A stretch of DNA of 64,000 bases, taken from contig NZ_CP150241.1 in the NCBI RefSeq assembly GCF_037975235.1, forward strand, positions 4,526,001-4,590,000, given 5' to 3'. The notes beneath the pieces are model-generated. The model ran no database searches. It had not been told where the DNA came from and saw nothing but the letters and a program-made list of their open reading frames with translations. The translations under genes and the position numbers were made by a program. Shown here piece after piece: positions 35,335-44,894 of the stretch (its first letter is position 1; each line of letters starts with the position of its first letter). Source of the DNA: Paenibacillus sp. FSL R5-0341 (GTDB lineage Bacteria > Bacillota > Bacilli > Paenibacillales > Paenibacillaceae).

Positions 35335-36474
35335 TTATTCGAGGAAATCCTTAAGTCGTTTACTACGACTCGGGTGACGCAATTTACGAAGAGCCTTGGC
35401 TTCGATCTGACGAATACGCTCACGCGTAACTCCAAATACCTTGCCGACTTCCTCCAGCGTTCTTGTCCGTCCATCGTCCAGACCAAAACGTAGACGAAGA
35501 ACATTCTCTTCACGCTCAGTCAATGTATCAAGTACATCTTCGAGCTGTTCTTTCAACAACTCATACGCAGCAGCATCCGCTGGAGCAAGTGCTTCCTGAT
35601 CCTCAATGAAGTCACCCAGATGGGAATCATCTTCCTCACCAATCGGTGTTTCCAGAGAAACCGGTTCCTGTGCAATCTTCGTAATTTCACGAACTTTCTC
35701 CACACTCAGATCCATCTCAGCAGCGATTTCTTCTGGTGTCGGTTCACGCCCAAGTTCCTGCAACAGCTGACGGGATACCCGGATCAGCTTATTAATCGTC
35801 TCTACCATGTGCACAGGGATACGAATGGTACGCGCCTGGTCAGCAATAGCACGAGTAATCGCTTGGCGAATCCACCATGTGGCATACGTACTGAACTTGT
35901 ATCCTTTTTTGTGGTCGAACTTCTCAACCGCTTTGATCAGACCCATATTACCTTCCTGAATCAAATCAAGGAACAACATTCCACGTCCAACGTAACGCTT
36001 GGCGATACTGACAACGAGCCGTAAGTTCGCTTCAGCAAGACGACGCTTGGCTTCTTCATCCCCGTTCTCAATCCGTTTGGCCAGTTGTACTTCGTCATCT
36101 GCCGACAACAATGGCACACGACCAATTTCCTTGAGATACATACGGACAGGGTCATTGATTTTGATACCTGGCGGCAAGCTCAGATCATCATCAAAGTGGA
36201 ATTCGTCCTCTCCCTCTCTGGTGTTGTTCTCGGAATCTTCACTAGGACGAAGTGTAACCTCTTCATCATTTTCATTCACTACATCGATACCCAGATCACT
36301 CAGTTGCTCATAGAACTCATCCATTTGCTCTGCATCTTGCTCAAAAGGAGAGAGTTTCTCTATAATTTCCTTGTAATTCAGCGAAGCTCTTTTCTTACCT
36401 GATTCAATCAATTGATCTTTAACCTGATCCAGTGTCAATTCTGTTTCTAGTTCAGTATGCTGATCATTCGCCAT
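35335..36474 (-). CDS. sigA: Primary RNA polymerase sigma factor SigA (RpoD)
   Basis: A 379-residue sigma-70 factor. Region 1.1-like acidic N-terminus (1-95), region 1.2 DPVRMYLKEIGRVPLL, region 2 with GMLFLDLIQEGNMGLIKAVEKF and KFSTYATWWIRQAITRAIAD, region 3, and region 4 with LRLRFGLDDGRTRTLEEVG and VTRERIRQIEAKALRKLRHP. It recognises TTGACA/TATAAT promoters such as those noted in this window. It follows dnaG, as in the macromolecular synthesis operon of Bacillus, with ribosome site GGGAGGAGGGAG. Confidence 0.98.
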   Translation of the reverse strand: MANDQHTELETELTLDQVKDQLIESGKKRASLNYKEIIEKLSPFEQDAEQMDEFYEQLSDLGIDVVNENDEEVTLRPSEDSENNTREGEDEFHFDDDLSLPPGIKINDPVRMYLKEIGRVPLLSADDEVQLAKRIENGDEEAKRRLAEANLRLVVSIAKRYVGRGMLFLDLIQEGNMGLIKAVEKFDHKKGYKFSTYATWWIRQAITRAIADQARTIRIPVHMVETINKLIRVSRQLLQELGREPTPEEIAAEMDLSVEKVREITKIAQEPVSLETPIGEEDDSHLGDFIEDQEALAPADAAAYELLKEQLEDVLDTLTEREENVLRLRFGLDDGRTRTLEEVGKVFGVTRERIRQIEAKALRKLRHPSRSKRLKDFLE

Positions 36475-36517
36475 AACTCGACTCCCTCCTCCCTAGAAAC
36501 ATCCAATAATCAGACGT

Positions 36518-38338
36518 TCACTGTCTCTCTAGGGCAATCATTTCAATTGCAATCTGTGCCGCGCGTACAGAATCACCTGCCCGCTCTGCAGCAATCATTT
36601 CTTCTTTTTTCAAATCGTACTCTTTCTTACGCGGATGCTTCAGCACTTCCCTGATGCAATCATCGAGCATTTGAATACTCCATTCACCTGGACCATCCAT
36701 CATCGAGATTGAACTAACCGTCTTTTCCAGGCGATCGTCATGCAGTGAAGACATAAAACGGCTTGTATCCGACGGTTTGCCTTGCGCATAGTAGGCATAT
36801 AGATAAGCAGCAATAGCTGCATGATCATCCAAGTTAAAAGCTTCACCAAGATGCTCATTCACGTACTGGGCAGCCTCATCATCCTGCAACATCCAGGCAA
36901 TCAGTTTGCGTTCAGCAGCGTGGTAAGCTGGCAACAGATTGGGTGTAGGCACCTGCCTATTTTGTTGCCTACCATTATTCCACCTTTTCGGGTTATTATC
37001 CCCAAACTGGAGGTTATTTTTCATCGCCTCCCGTTCTTCATTACACTCCTGCTTCAATGTTTCGAAGGATACGTCCACTTCTGCAGCCAGTTCACGAAGA
37101 TACACTTCCCGCTCTGTTGGAGAAGGTAAGGGGGCAATCAATTTTACTGCTTCTTTCGAATAGGCGATTTGTCCGCCACCCTCTAGCAGTATATGGCTTT
37201 TTTTTAGGTTTATAAGTTTAAATTTTGTAGTTGTCACGGCGCCGTCCACAATCTGGTTTCGGAACCGCTCACCACCATGCTTCCGGATAAAATCATCCGG
37301 GTCGAGTCCCTCAGGTATGAGAGCCACTTTGACCTGCAATCCGGCTTCCTCAAGAATGGGAAAGTTTTTGAGTGCAGCAGCCTGTCCTGCTCGGTCGCCG
37401 TCATAACATATGATGACCTCGTCGCACATGCCTTTGAGCATCAGTGCCTGATTCTCGGTTAACGCAGTACCCATTGCCGCTACACCGTTCTGGATATCCT
37501 GATCCCATGCGGAGATGACATCACCGTATCCCTCGAACAAAATGGCTTGTCTTTGTTTGCGAATTGCATTTTTGGCATGATGCAGATTATAGAGAACACG
37601 GCTTTTGTTAAATAACCGGGTTTCCGGTGAATTTAGATACTTCGGTTGCCCGTCTCCTAATATGCGTCCTGCAAATGCAATCGGCTTACCGCTCCTGCCA
37701 TTGATCGGGAACATAATCCGGTCTCGGAATCGATCCACATATCCCTGACCTTCATTTCGCGGTGACAGTAGTCCACCCTTTTCCATCTCTTCCAGCGGAT
37801 AGTTACGTTTTTCGAGAAATTGTACCAGGGTGTCCCAACGATTTGGTGCGAACCCAATCTGGAACTGGTCGATCAACTTGTCGCCAAAACCTCGTGAGCG
37901 TAAATACTCCATGGCTGACTTGCCGTGCTCTGTATTTTTCAACAAAAAATGATACAGCTTTGCGGTAAGCTCATAAGCCTCCAACAGACGTTCCGTCTCC
38001 GGATTCACATGAGCAGATTCACGCCCTTGCCAGTCGCCCATAGAGATGTGACTTTCTTCCGCCATCGTCTTGACAGCCTCGGGAAAGGATAACCCTTCGA
38101 TTTCCATCCTGAATTTGATGGCATTTCCACCCGTGCCGCAACCGTAGCAGTAAAAAATCTGTTTCTCAGGTGTAACGGTGAACGAAGGCGTCTTCTCGGA
38201 ATGAAAAGGACAGAGGCCTTTCATATACTTCCCCTGTTTGGTCAGATGCACAAATCGGCTCACCGTATCGACAATATCATTCTGCTGTAACACCGATTCA
38301 ATAATACTTTCGGGTATACCGCCTTGTCCGGTACTCAT
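36518..38338 (-). CDS. dnaG: DNA primase DnaG
   Basis: A 606-residue primase. The N-terminal CHC2 zinc finger has Cys43, His46, Cys64 and Cys67 (CPFHSEKTPSFTV, FYCYGCGTGG). A Toprim domain spans about 260-345 with LFEGYGDVISAW and VIICYDGDRAG. The C-terminal helicase-binding region begins near 450, after a linker with NNPKRWNNGRQQNRQ. It makes RNA primers at the replication fork with DnaB-type helicase. It sits between yqxD and sigA as in B. subtilis. Confidence 0.97.
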   Translation of the reverse strand: MSTGQGGIPESIIESVLQQNDIVDTVSRFVHLTKQGKYMKGLCPFHSEKTPSFTVTPEKQIFYCYGCGTGGNAIKFRMEIEGLSFPEAVKTMAEESHISMGDWQGRESAHVNPETERLLEAYELTAKLYHFLLKNTEHGKSAMEYLRSRGFGDKLIDQFQIGFAPNRWDTLVQFLEKRNYPLEEMEKGGLLSPRNEGQGYVDRFRDRIMFPINGRSGKPIAFAGRILGDGQPKYLNSPETRLFNKSRVLYNLHHAKNAIRKQRQAILFEGYGDVISAWDQDIQNGVAAMGTALTENQALMLKGMCDEVIICYDGDRAGQAAALKNFPILEEAGLQVKVALIPEGLDPDDFIRKHGGERFRNQIVDGAVTTTKFKLINLKKSHILLEGGGQIAYSKEAVKLIAPLPSPTEREVYLRELAAEVDVSFETLKQECNEEREAMKNNLQFGDNNPKRWNNGRQQNRQVPTPNLLPAYHAAERKLIAWMLQDDEAAQYVNEHLGEAFNLDDHAAIAAYLYAYYAQGKPSDTSRFMSSLHDDRLEKTVSSISMMDGPGEWSIQMLDDCIREVLKHPRKKEYDLKKEEMIAAERAGDSVRAAQIAIEMIALERQ

Positions 38339-38385
38339 CTCTGGCCACCTTCATCTCTTCAACACGTAAATATAATTCGATAAAC

Positions 38386-38874
38386 TTACACATTCTCCTG
38401 CAAATCTTTTAAAAGTTTTGTCAGTTTATGTTGAAAAATTTCTCGATCCTGCTCTGTGAAAGGCTTTGGGCCTTTTCCGTAATGGCCTCTTTTTCGTGCT
38501 TTGGCCGCAGTATGACGAGAATCCAACATGAAATCAATGTCACGATCGTTAAACTCACGACCACGAAAGGATAAAACATAACAACGTTTGCCAAGCGCAA
38601 GTGCCGCAAGTCCATAGTCCTGAGTGATAACCACATCGTATGGCTTAATATGATTAGCAATATACAGGTCTGCGCTCTGATCACTACGATCCACTTGCAC
38701 CGTTCGCACCCCTTCTCCTCCTTGAAGCAAATGATCAAATGAAGAGACTAACAGTACAGGGACGTTGAAAAGGCGAGCGGTTTGCGCAATCTCGGTTTTG
38801 ACCGGACAAGCATCACCATCCACAACAATGTGGCGTATATTTAACTCACTCAAACCCAGACCACCCGGTTTCAT
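38386..38874 (-). CDS. yqxD: YaiI/YqxD family (DUF188) protein
   Basis: A 162-residue (or 155) protein of the DUF188 family, with IVVDGDACPVKTEIAQTA near the start and VVITQDYGLAALAL, SFRGREFNDRDIDFMLDSRH and RKRGHYGKGPKPFT. The acidic positions resemble a PIN-like nuclease fold, but activity is unproven. The start is uncertain: the ATG at 38874 has no clear ribosome site, while a TTG seven codons later (38853) has GGGTGG upstream. It precedes dnaG, as in B. subtilis. Confidence 0.88.
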   Translation of the reverse strand: MKPGGLGLSELNIRHIVVDGDACPVKTEIAQTARLFNVPVLLVSSFDHLLQGGEGVRTVQVDRSDQSADLYIANHIKPYDVVITQDYGLAALALGKRCYVLSFRGREFNDRDIDFMLDSRHTAAKARKRGHYGKGPKPFTEQDREIFQHKLTKLLKDLQENV

Positions 38875-38947
38875 AAAATAGCTGCATATTGTAATATACG
38901 ACCCCGGCCAGGCAAAATCCTTCTGCCAGAACGAGGGAAATCAAAGG

Positions 38948-38997
38948 CTAAAATACGGAGCGGTTGTCAAAAATACATTTCACAACCCGTTCCGTAT
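38948..38997 (-). terminator. Terminator of the glyQS operon
   Basis: ATACGGA..GGTTGT pairs with ACAACC..TCCGTAT (38953-38997), followed on the minus strand by a short T-tract. Confidence 0.75.
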
Positions 38998-39082
38998 ATT
39001 TATACCCTCATATATCCTTCTTTAATACTGAATTTTAGCATTGCTCCAAGACTGTGGAAAAGGACTCATGAAATACGCCCAA

Positions 39083-41158
39083 TTACCAAACCAACTTGGA
39101 AAAATCAGCAAATCCTTTCAAGTCACGATCAATAGCCGCGAGCAGTGCAAGTCGGTTCGCACGAACAGCATCATCTTCAGCCATAACCATAACCGAATCG
39201 AAGAATGAGGTAATACCATCCTTCCAAGCGGATGCAATAGCCAGCGCTTCAGCAGCATCGTGCTGAGTCAACGCCTGACGGTACTCTGCATTCGTTCTGC
39301 TCCATGCCTCGTGTAACTGACGCTCTCCATCTTCTGTGAACAGTTCCGGATGTACGGAAGCATTGGATGCTTTGGCAGCCAGATTACCCACACGGTTGAA
39401 TGATTCAACCGTTGTTTTGAATGCGTCTCCTGTCAGAACAGCTGCCATCAACGCTTCACCTTTTGGAACCACAGCGCTGATATCATCGAATCCGGAAGAA
39501 ATTACTGCATCCACGACGTCGTAACGGACAGTTTCAGACAACAATTTTTTCACACGAAGTCCGAAGAAGTCTTGCAGATCTTTACGAACTTCTTCATCTG
39601 CACGTTTCAACAGGTTCATCTGGGCATGCACTTGAAGTGCCACTCCGAACACATCTGACAATGTCAGCGGGAGCTTGTGATCCAGCAAAATCTGTACAAT
39701 ACCTGCAGCCTGACGGCGCAGCGCATACGGATCTTGAGAACCTGTTGGAATGATGTTGATGGAGAAGCAACCCACGATTGTATCCATTTTATCCGCAGCA
39801 CTCACAATAGCACCGACAAGAGAAGCAGGGGATTGATCTCCGGCGAAACGTGGCTGATAGTGTTCAAATACCGCTTTAGCTACCTCTTCTTTTTCGCCGG
39901 CTTTACGAGCGTAATCCTCACCCATCACACCTTGCAGTTCCGGGAATTCACCCACCATCAGTGTCACCAGGTCGAATTTGCAGATATCTGCTGAGCGGCT
40001 AACAGATTCAGCAACATCACCGGATACTTGCAGTTTGGCAGCAAGTCCATCGGCAATCTTGCGAATACGGCGCACTTTATCTCCAACCGTTCCGAGCTCT
40101 TCCTGGAAGACGATACTTTCCAGTTTCGACAATGCATCCTTAATCTGTAGCTTCTGATCTTCCTCATAGAAGAACTTGGCATCAGACAGACGTGCACGCA
40201 GAACTTTTTCATTCCCTCTGGCAATAACGTCCAGTGAATCACTTCCACCGTTACGTACCGTCACGAAGAATGGCAACAATTGTCCTTCATTGTCCAGTAC
40301 AGGGAAATAACGCTGATGCTCACGCATGGAAGTAATCAATACTTCTTGTGGAATATTCAAGAATGAGGAGTCAAATGTCCCGAACAATACGGTAGGTGTT
40401 TCCACCAGGAACAGGACTTCCTCCAGCAAGTCTTCCTTAATCGCGATATCCCATTTCTTCTCAGCAGCCAGTGCCTGAATCTGGGATACAATCATCTGTT
40501 CACGTTCCTGGATATCAGCAATGACATGTTCTGCACGCAACACTTCCACGTATGAAGACGGAGTGGAGATCACGGCCTCCTTACCCAGGAAACGATGTCC
40601 GCGAGTTACATTACCCGATTTAACACCTGTCACTTCCAGATCGATAACATCACTGCCGAGCATAGCCACAATCCAGCGGATTGGACGTACAAATTTGAAA
40701 TCATAGGAAGCCAAACGCATGAATTTCGGGAACGTCATGGCATGTAATACAGAAAGTAATCCTTCCCCAACCACAGAAGCCGTTTCCACACCTTTGCTGC
40801 TCTTCGTTGCATAGATATATTCGACACCGTTCAGTTCCTTGAACGTAAACTGGTCCGGTTCAACACCTTGACTGCGGGCGAATCCAAGTGCAGCCTTGCT
40901 CCAATTGCCACTGTCGTCCAGGGCAATTTTGCGTGAAGGACCTTTCACTTCTTCCTCGATATCTTCCTGTTTTTCAGCCACATTTTGAATCAAAACAGCC
41001 AGACGGCGCGGTGTAGCATATGCATTCACTTCACCATAAGCAATGCGGGATGCGTCAAGCCATTTCACGACACGCTCTTGCAGCTGTGCGATTGCTGCGC
41101 GCATAAAGCGTGCAGGTACTTCTTCCAGCCCGATTTCAAACAACAGATCCTTAGACAT
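39083..41158 (-). CDS. glyS: Glycyl-tRNA synthetase beta subunit
   Basis: A 691-residue beta subunit of the alpha2-beta2 glycyl-tRNA synthetase; length and full-length similarity are typical. It begins DLLFEIGLEEVPARFM. It contains an HD-like core (SADICKFDLVTLMVGEFPELQGVMG, DPYALRRQAAGI) and an anticodon-binding C-terminus ending in RLALLAAIDRDLKGFADFSK. It overlaps glyQ by eight bases, so it is translationally coupled. The operon is controlled by the T-box leader upstream of glyQ. Confidence 0.97.
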   Translation of the reverse strand: MSKDLLFEIGLEEVPARFMRAAIAQLQERVVKWLDASRIAYGEVNAYATPRRLAVLIQNVAEKQEDIEEEVKGPSRKIALDDSGNWSKAALGFARSQGVEPDQFTFKELNGVEYIYATKSSKGVETASVVGEGLLSVLHAMTFPKFMRLASYDFKFVRPIRWIVAMLGSDVIDLEVTGVKSGNVTRGHRFLGKEAVISTPSSYVEVLRAEHVIADIQEREQMIVSQIQALAAEKKWDIAIKEDLLEEVLFLVETPTVLFGTFDSSFLNIPQEVLITSMREHQRYFPVLDNEGQLLPFFVTVRNGGSDSLDVIARGNEKVLRARLSDAKFFYEEDQKLQIKDALSKLESIVFQEELGTVGDKVRRIRKIADGLAAKLQVSGDVAESVSRSADICKFDLVTLMVGEFPELQGVMGEDYARKAGEKEEVAKAVFEHYQPRFAGDQSPASLVGAIVSAADKMDTIVGCFSINIIPTGSQDPYALRRQAAGIVQILLDHKLPLTLSDVFGVALQVHAQMNLLKRADEEVRKDLQDFFGLRVKKLLSETVRYDVVDAVISSGFDDISAVVPKGEALMAAVLTGDAFKTTVESFNRVGNLAAKASNASVHPELFTEDGERQLHEAWSRTNAEYRQALTQHDAAEALAIASAWKDGITSFFDSVMVMAEDDAVRANRLALLAAIDRDLKGFADFSKLVW

Positions 41159-42038
41159 GCTCGGCTCCCCCTTTCTTGATCAGCGGGAAGCCTAGCTTCT
41201 CACGCTCTTCCATATATGTTGCAGCGACTTGGCGAGCCAGATTACGGACACGTGTGATGTAACCCGTACGTTCCGTTACACTGATAGCTCCACGTGCATC
41301 CAACAGGTTGAACGTGTGGGAACATTTCAGCACATAGTCATATGCCGGGAATACCAGATGCTGCGCCATGGCCTTGTTTGCTTCTTCTTCATGCATGTTG
41401 AAGAGTGTAAACAGCATTTTGACATCAGATACTTCAAACGTATATTTAGAGTGTTCGAATTCTGGCTGACGGAATACATCACCATAAGTGATACCTTCCA
41501 CCCATTCCAGATCAAACACATTCTCTTTATCTTGAATGTAAGAAGCCAAACGCTCCATACCATACGTAATTTCAACAGCTACCGGATTTGTCTCGATTCC
41601 ACCAACCTGTTGGAAATACGTAAATTGTGTAATTTCCATTCCATCCAACCATACTTCCCAACCAAGACCTGCACAACCAAGGGAAGGGTTCTCCCAGTTA
41701 TCTTCAACAAACCGAATATCATGTTTGAGCGGATCAATGCCCAGACGCTTCAGACTTTCTAGGTAAATTTCCTGAATATTATCCGGAGAAGGCTTGATGA
41801 TCACCTGGAACTGATGATGCTGGTACAGGCGGTTAGGGTTCTCACCATAACGTCCGTCCGAAGGACGACGGGAAGGCTCTACATAAGCCACTTTCCAAGG
41901 TTCCGGTCCAAGCGAACGTAAAAAGGTCATCGGGTTCATCGTACCTGCCCCTTTTTCCGTATCGTATGGCTGGACAATAATACAGTTATGCTCGGCCCAG
42001 AATTGTTGCAGCGTTAAAATCATCTGCTGAAAATTCAT
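41151..42038 (-). CDS. glyQ: Glycyl-tRNA synthetase alpha subunit
   Basis: A 295-residue catalytic subunit with FQQMILTLQQFW at the start, QPYDTEKGAGTMNP, EPSRRPSDGRYGENPNRL, GCAGLGWEVWLDGMEITQFTYFQQ and LDARGAISVTERTGYI. The ATG at 42038 has AAGGAG seven bases upstream; the ATG two codons earlier is on top of that site. Together with GlyS it charges tRNA-Gly. The first gene after a T-box leader. Confidence 0.97.
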   Translation of the reverse strand: MNFQQMILTLQQFWAEHNCIIVQPYDTEKGAGTMNPMTFLRSLGPEPWKVAYVEPSRRPSDGRYGENPNRLYQHHQFQVIIKPSPDNIQEIYLESLKRLGIDPLKHDIRFVEDNWENPSLGCAGLGWEVWLDGMEITQFTYFQQVGGIETNPVAVEITYGMERLASYIQDKENVFDLEWVEGITYGDVFRQPEFEHSKYTFEVSDVKMLFTLFNMHEEEANKAMAQHLVFPAYDYVLKCSHTFNLLDARGAISVTERTGYITRVRNLARQVAATYMEEREKLGFPLIKKGGAEHV

Positions 42039-42057
42039 AATCATGCTCCTTTTCAAT

Positions 42058-42384
42058 GGTTTGTTAGCAAGCTTAGAACGGTTCAGACAACAATAAATAG
42101 CCCCCGTCCTACGCCTGTTGTACAGACGTAGGGACGAGAGCTATTCCCGCGGTTCCACCCTACTTGGCTTGGATCAAACAGATGACTCTGTTCGTTCCAG
42201 CCCACTTTTCCGTATCCATTCATGCTCCCGAGTGCCGTTTCAAAGACCGATTTAGCCCGGCTTCCACCATCCCCGGCTCGCTCATTCATGATTCACAAGT
42301 GTACTACAACAACTTGCACCCACAAATGCAATAAATCCAGTCTTTTACTTTCTCGTTCAATGCATGTCTCATAAAGAGAAATTA
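42058..42384 (-). promoter_or_regulatory. T-box riboswitch leader of glyQS
   Basis: The conserved T-box sequence AGGGTGGAACCGCGG lies at 42161-42147 on the minus strand. It is followed by the competing terminator hairpin (42142-42099, around CCTACG / CGTAGG) and short T-tract. Upstream, GGGGATGGTGGAAGCC is a typical stem I distal segment, and GGC at 42236-42234 is the likely glycine specifier codon. Uncharged tRNA-Gly should stabilise the antiterminator and allow glyQS transcription. Confidence 0.92.
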
Positions 42385-42390
42385 TATTTC

Positions 42391-42419
42391 ATAATATATA
42401 AAATCTAGTATGAAGTCAA
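42391..42419 (-). promoter_or_regulatory. Promoter of the glyQS T-box transcript
   Basis: TTGACT (42419-42414), a 17-base spacer and TATTAT (42396-42391), read on the minus strand, 28 bases after the recO stop. Confidence 0.8.
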
Positions 42420-42447
42420 GATATAGTTTCACTTCCAGCAAAACGCC

Positions 42448-43200
42448 TCAAATCCCGTACTTCTCCATCTGATCGAGGAAAGAACGGGATTTAAGATTCA
42501 GACCAAGCTGATGATCCATAAAGGCCCGCATCAGTTTTTTGATCTCATCACGGGTAGATTCACTCACTGATATATTTCCCAAGCGCTGCAGATCCAACTG
42601 TGCGAACAAACGCAACAACTTCAGAGCTTTTGGACTGACTGACATCGCCGGAGGATCGAAATGTTTGCAGGCACGACACAGAACGCCGCCAAGTCTGGGA
42701 CTAATAAACAACTGCTCATCCGGTCGCTCCTGGTTACAGGAGATACATTCATCAAACTGCGGACCATAACCGGATGCCTGTAATATTTTCATTTCGTACA
42801 GACTTGTAATAACAACCGGATCTTTCTCTTCCTTCAACGCCTGCAAACACGCCTTTAACTGTTTGAACCAAAAAGTACCTGTCTCTTCATCCTGAAGCAC
42901 GCGATCCAATAGTTCACACGCATAAGAGGCATAAGAGGCCTTGACCAGATCTTCACGCAACTCATGATAGGATTCAACAATTTCTCCAGCATTCAGTGTA
43001 CCTAGACCTGTATTGCGAAAATATACATATTGACCATACGTAAACGGCTGCACCAGTGCAGCATGTCGGCTCTTGGGCTTTTTGGCACCGCGGACGAGTA
43101 CGCCTACTTTCCCGCCGCTTTCGGTGCAAAGCGTAATGATTTTGTTCCCTTCGCCGTAGTCCATGCTGCGGATGACAATCCCTTCCACCCTGTATAGCAT
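42448..43200 (-). CDS. recO: DNA repair protein RecO
   Basis: A 250-residue protein with an N-terminal OB fold (about 1-80, LYRVEGIVIRSMDYGEGNKII) and a helical C-terminal part. The zinc site is CISCNQ and LCRACKHFD. RecO anneals SSB-coated strands and loads RecA with RecR. It lies between yqzL and glyQ as in B. subtilis and is probably the last gene of the era cluster. Confidence 0.95.
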   Translation of the reverse strand: MLYRVEGIVIRSMDYGEGNKIITLCTESGGKVGVLVRGAKKPKSRHAALVQPFTYGQYVYFRNTGLGTLNAGEIVESYHELREDLVKASYASYACELLDRVLQDEETGTFWFKQLKACLQALKEEKDPVVITSLYEMKILQASGYGPQFDECISCNQERPDEQLFISPRLGGVLCRACKHFDPPAMSVSPKALKLLRLFAQLDLQRLGNISVSESTRDEIKKLMRAFMDHQLGLNLKSRSFLDQMEKYGI

Positions 43201-43233
43201 GCCTCGTCACCTAACCATTCCCGAATCAGCCAG

Positions 43234-43374
43234 TTATACCTCGGCTTCTTCATCTTCAATCACTTCCCTTGCAGGTTCCGACTCCTGTCCTAACGAGTTA
43301 CACGCCTCGGTATATAACAAATAGGACTCCACGTCCCCCGTCATCGCAAAAACCTTCCACGAAAAATCTCGCAT
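43234..43374 (-). CDS. yqzL: YqzL-like small protein
   Basis: A 46-residue protein beginning MRDFSWKVFAMTGDVESYLLY, which closely resembles YqzL of Bacillus (MLNFTWNVFSQTGNIDTYLL), found in the same place between era and recO. The open frame extends upstream to 43437, but the internal ATG at 43374 with GAGGATG matches the family. The C-terminal half is acidic. The function is unknown. Confidence 0.85.
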   Translation of the reverse strand: MRDFSWKVFAMTGDVESYLLYTEACNSLGQESEPAREVIEDEEAEV

Positions 43375-43478
43375 CGGAATTTCATCCTCTCTTCGGAAAT
43401 GACGTCTGCATCTACCAAATAGGATGGAGTCTTGCAAGGTAAACTATGTGTTGCAATTACTGGATACAATTCCGACGA

Positions 43479-44378
43479 TCAGTCGCGACCAAAGCCAAGG
43501 TCACGCAGAACTCGATCCTGATTTCTCCAGTCTTTTTTCACTTTAACCCACAGATCCATGAAAATTTTGGAACCAAGCAGGTTCTGAATGTCATGTCGAG
43601 CACGTTTGCCCACTTCTTTCAGAAGCGCACCTTGCTTCCCAATAATGATCCCTTTTTGCGAATCCCGTTCCACAAAAATGACGGCTGAGATATAAACGAC
43701 ACCGTTATCCTGTACTTTCATATCCTCAATCGTTACAGCAATGGAGTGAGGTACCTCTTCACGAGTCATCTGTAGAATCTTCTCACGAATCAACTCGGCA
43801 CATACAAACTGCTCCGGATGGTCAGTAACCTGGTCATCAGGATAGTACTGAGGACCTTCAGGCAAATACTTGCCGAGTTGTTCCAGTAGTGTGCTTACAT
43901 TGCTGCCCAGCATGGCAGATACAGGTACGATTTCAGCGAAATCGTGCAACTTGCGATACTCCTCGATGAGGGGCAGAAGCGCTTCCGGCTCAATTTTATC
44001 AATTTTATTCATGACGAGAATGACAGGCGTACGGATATTTTTCAACTGTTCCGCAATGTAACGGTCACCGCCACCCATGCCCTCCGAAGCGTCAATCAGG
44101 AACAGCGCTGCTTCTACTTCTCCAAGTGTGTTCAGAGCAGTCTGGTTCATGTAATCGCCAAGTTTGGATTGACGTTTGTGAATCCCCGGTGTGTCCAGGA
44201 AAACGATTTGCTGATGTTCGGATGTATACACACCATGAATTTTATTACGTGTCGTTTGCGGCTTGTCCGACATGATCGCAATTTTCTGTCCGATCACCTG
44301 GTTCATCAGTGTGGATTTACCTACGTTTGGACGTCCAATAATGGCTACAAAACCGGATTTGAATGCTTGTTTTTTCAT
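43479..44378 (-). CDS. era: GTPase Era
   Basis: A 299-residue GTPase. Motifs are GRPNVGKS (15-22), TTRNKIHG, DTPGIHK (G3) and MNKIDKI (G4). The C-terminal KH domain (about 205-290) contains IIIGKQGALLKEVGKRARHD. Era binds the 3' end of 16S rRNA and assists 30S assembly. It lies beside ybeY and yqzL in a ribosome-maturation neighbourhood. Confidence 0.97.
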   Translation of the reverse strand: MKKQAFKSGFVAIIGRPNVGKSTLMNQVIGQKIAIMSDKPQTTRNKIHGVYTSEHQQIVFLDTPGIHKRQSKLGDYMNQTALNTLGEVEAALFLIDASEGMGGGDRYIAEQLKNIRTPVILVMNKIDKIEPEALLPLIEEYRKLHDFAEIVPVSAMLGSNVSTLLEQLGKYLPEGPQYYPDDQVTDHPEQFVCAELIREKILQMTREEVPHSIAVTIEDMKVQDNGVVYISAVIFVERDSQKGIIIGKQGALLKEVGKRARHDIQNLLGSKIFMDLWVKVKKDWRNQDRVLRDLGFGRD

Positions 44379-44415
44379 ATGTTCCTCCTCAGGCGCCTAG
44401 GCCTGGAATATTGGT

Positions 44416-44829
44416 TTATTTTTTAGCAGAATTCAGATCAGAAGGCCCAAAAGCCCAAGGTAACAGTTCAGCAACGGTGGTCTCTTGCAGATCACCTTTC
44501 ATGTTCCCCAAGATGACTTTCATATCGGGTTCACACAGTTCGTACATGACCTGACGACATACGCCACATGGAGCAATCGGACCATCCGTGTCTCCCACAA
44601 TGGCAATCGCTTTGAAGCTGCGAGGCTGCTGGCCACCTGCAATGGCACTGAACATCGCTGTACGCTCAGCACAGTTACCTGGGGTATACGCAGCATTCTC
44701 GATATTACAACCATGATGCACATGCCCTTCACTGTCAAGCAAAGCTGCACCTACACCAAAATGAGAGTAAGGCGTGTACGCCTTCGTACGTGCCTTAATT
44801 GCCTCTTGCATTAACAAACCGTTATCCAT
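44416..44829 (-). CDS. cdd: Cytidine deaminase
   Basis: A 137-residue homotetrameric-type cytidine deaminase. Zinc ligands are Cys53 in NCAERTAMF and Cys88/Cys91 in APCGVCRQVM, with the proton-shuttle Glu55. It converts cytidine and deoxycytidine to uridine and deoxyuridine for pyrimidine salvage. The open frame starts 12 codons earlier, but the ATG at 44829 with GGGAGAG gives the family N-terminus. Gene order dgkA-cdd-era equals B. subtilis. Confidence 0.94.
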   Translation of the reverse strand: MDNGLLMQEAIKARTKAYTPYSHFGVGAALLDSEGHVHHGCNIENAAYTPGNCAERTAMFSAIAGGQQPRSFKAIAIVGDTDGPIAPCGVCRQVMYELCEPDMKVILGNMKGDLQETTVAELLPWAFGPSDLNSAKK

Positions 44830-44894
44830 CAATATTCTCTCCCTTAGGGTGCAATATAAAATCAAACTAGTGCATTTACACTGGACACTTCGCT

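Noticed and set aside
42083..42289. 68-codon minus-strand frame in the glyQS leader
   Set aside because: It lies in the T-box leader, whose conserved sequence explains the region; the frame is incidental.
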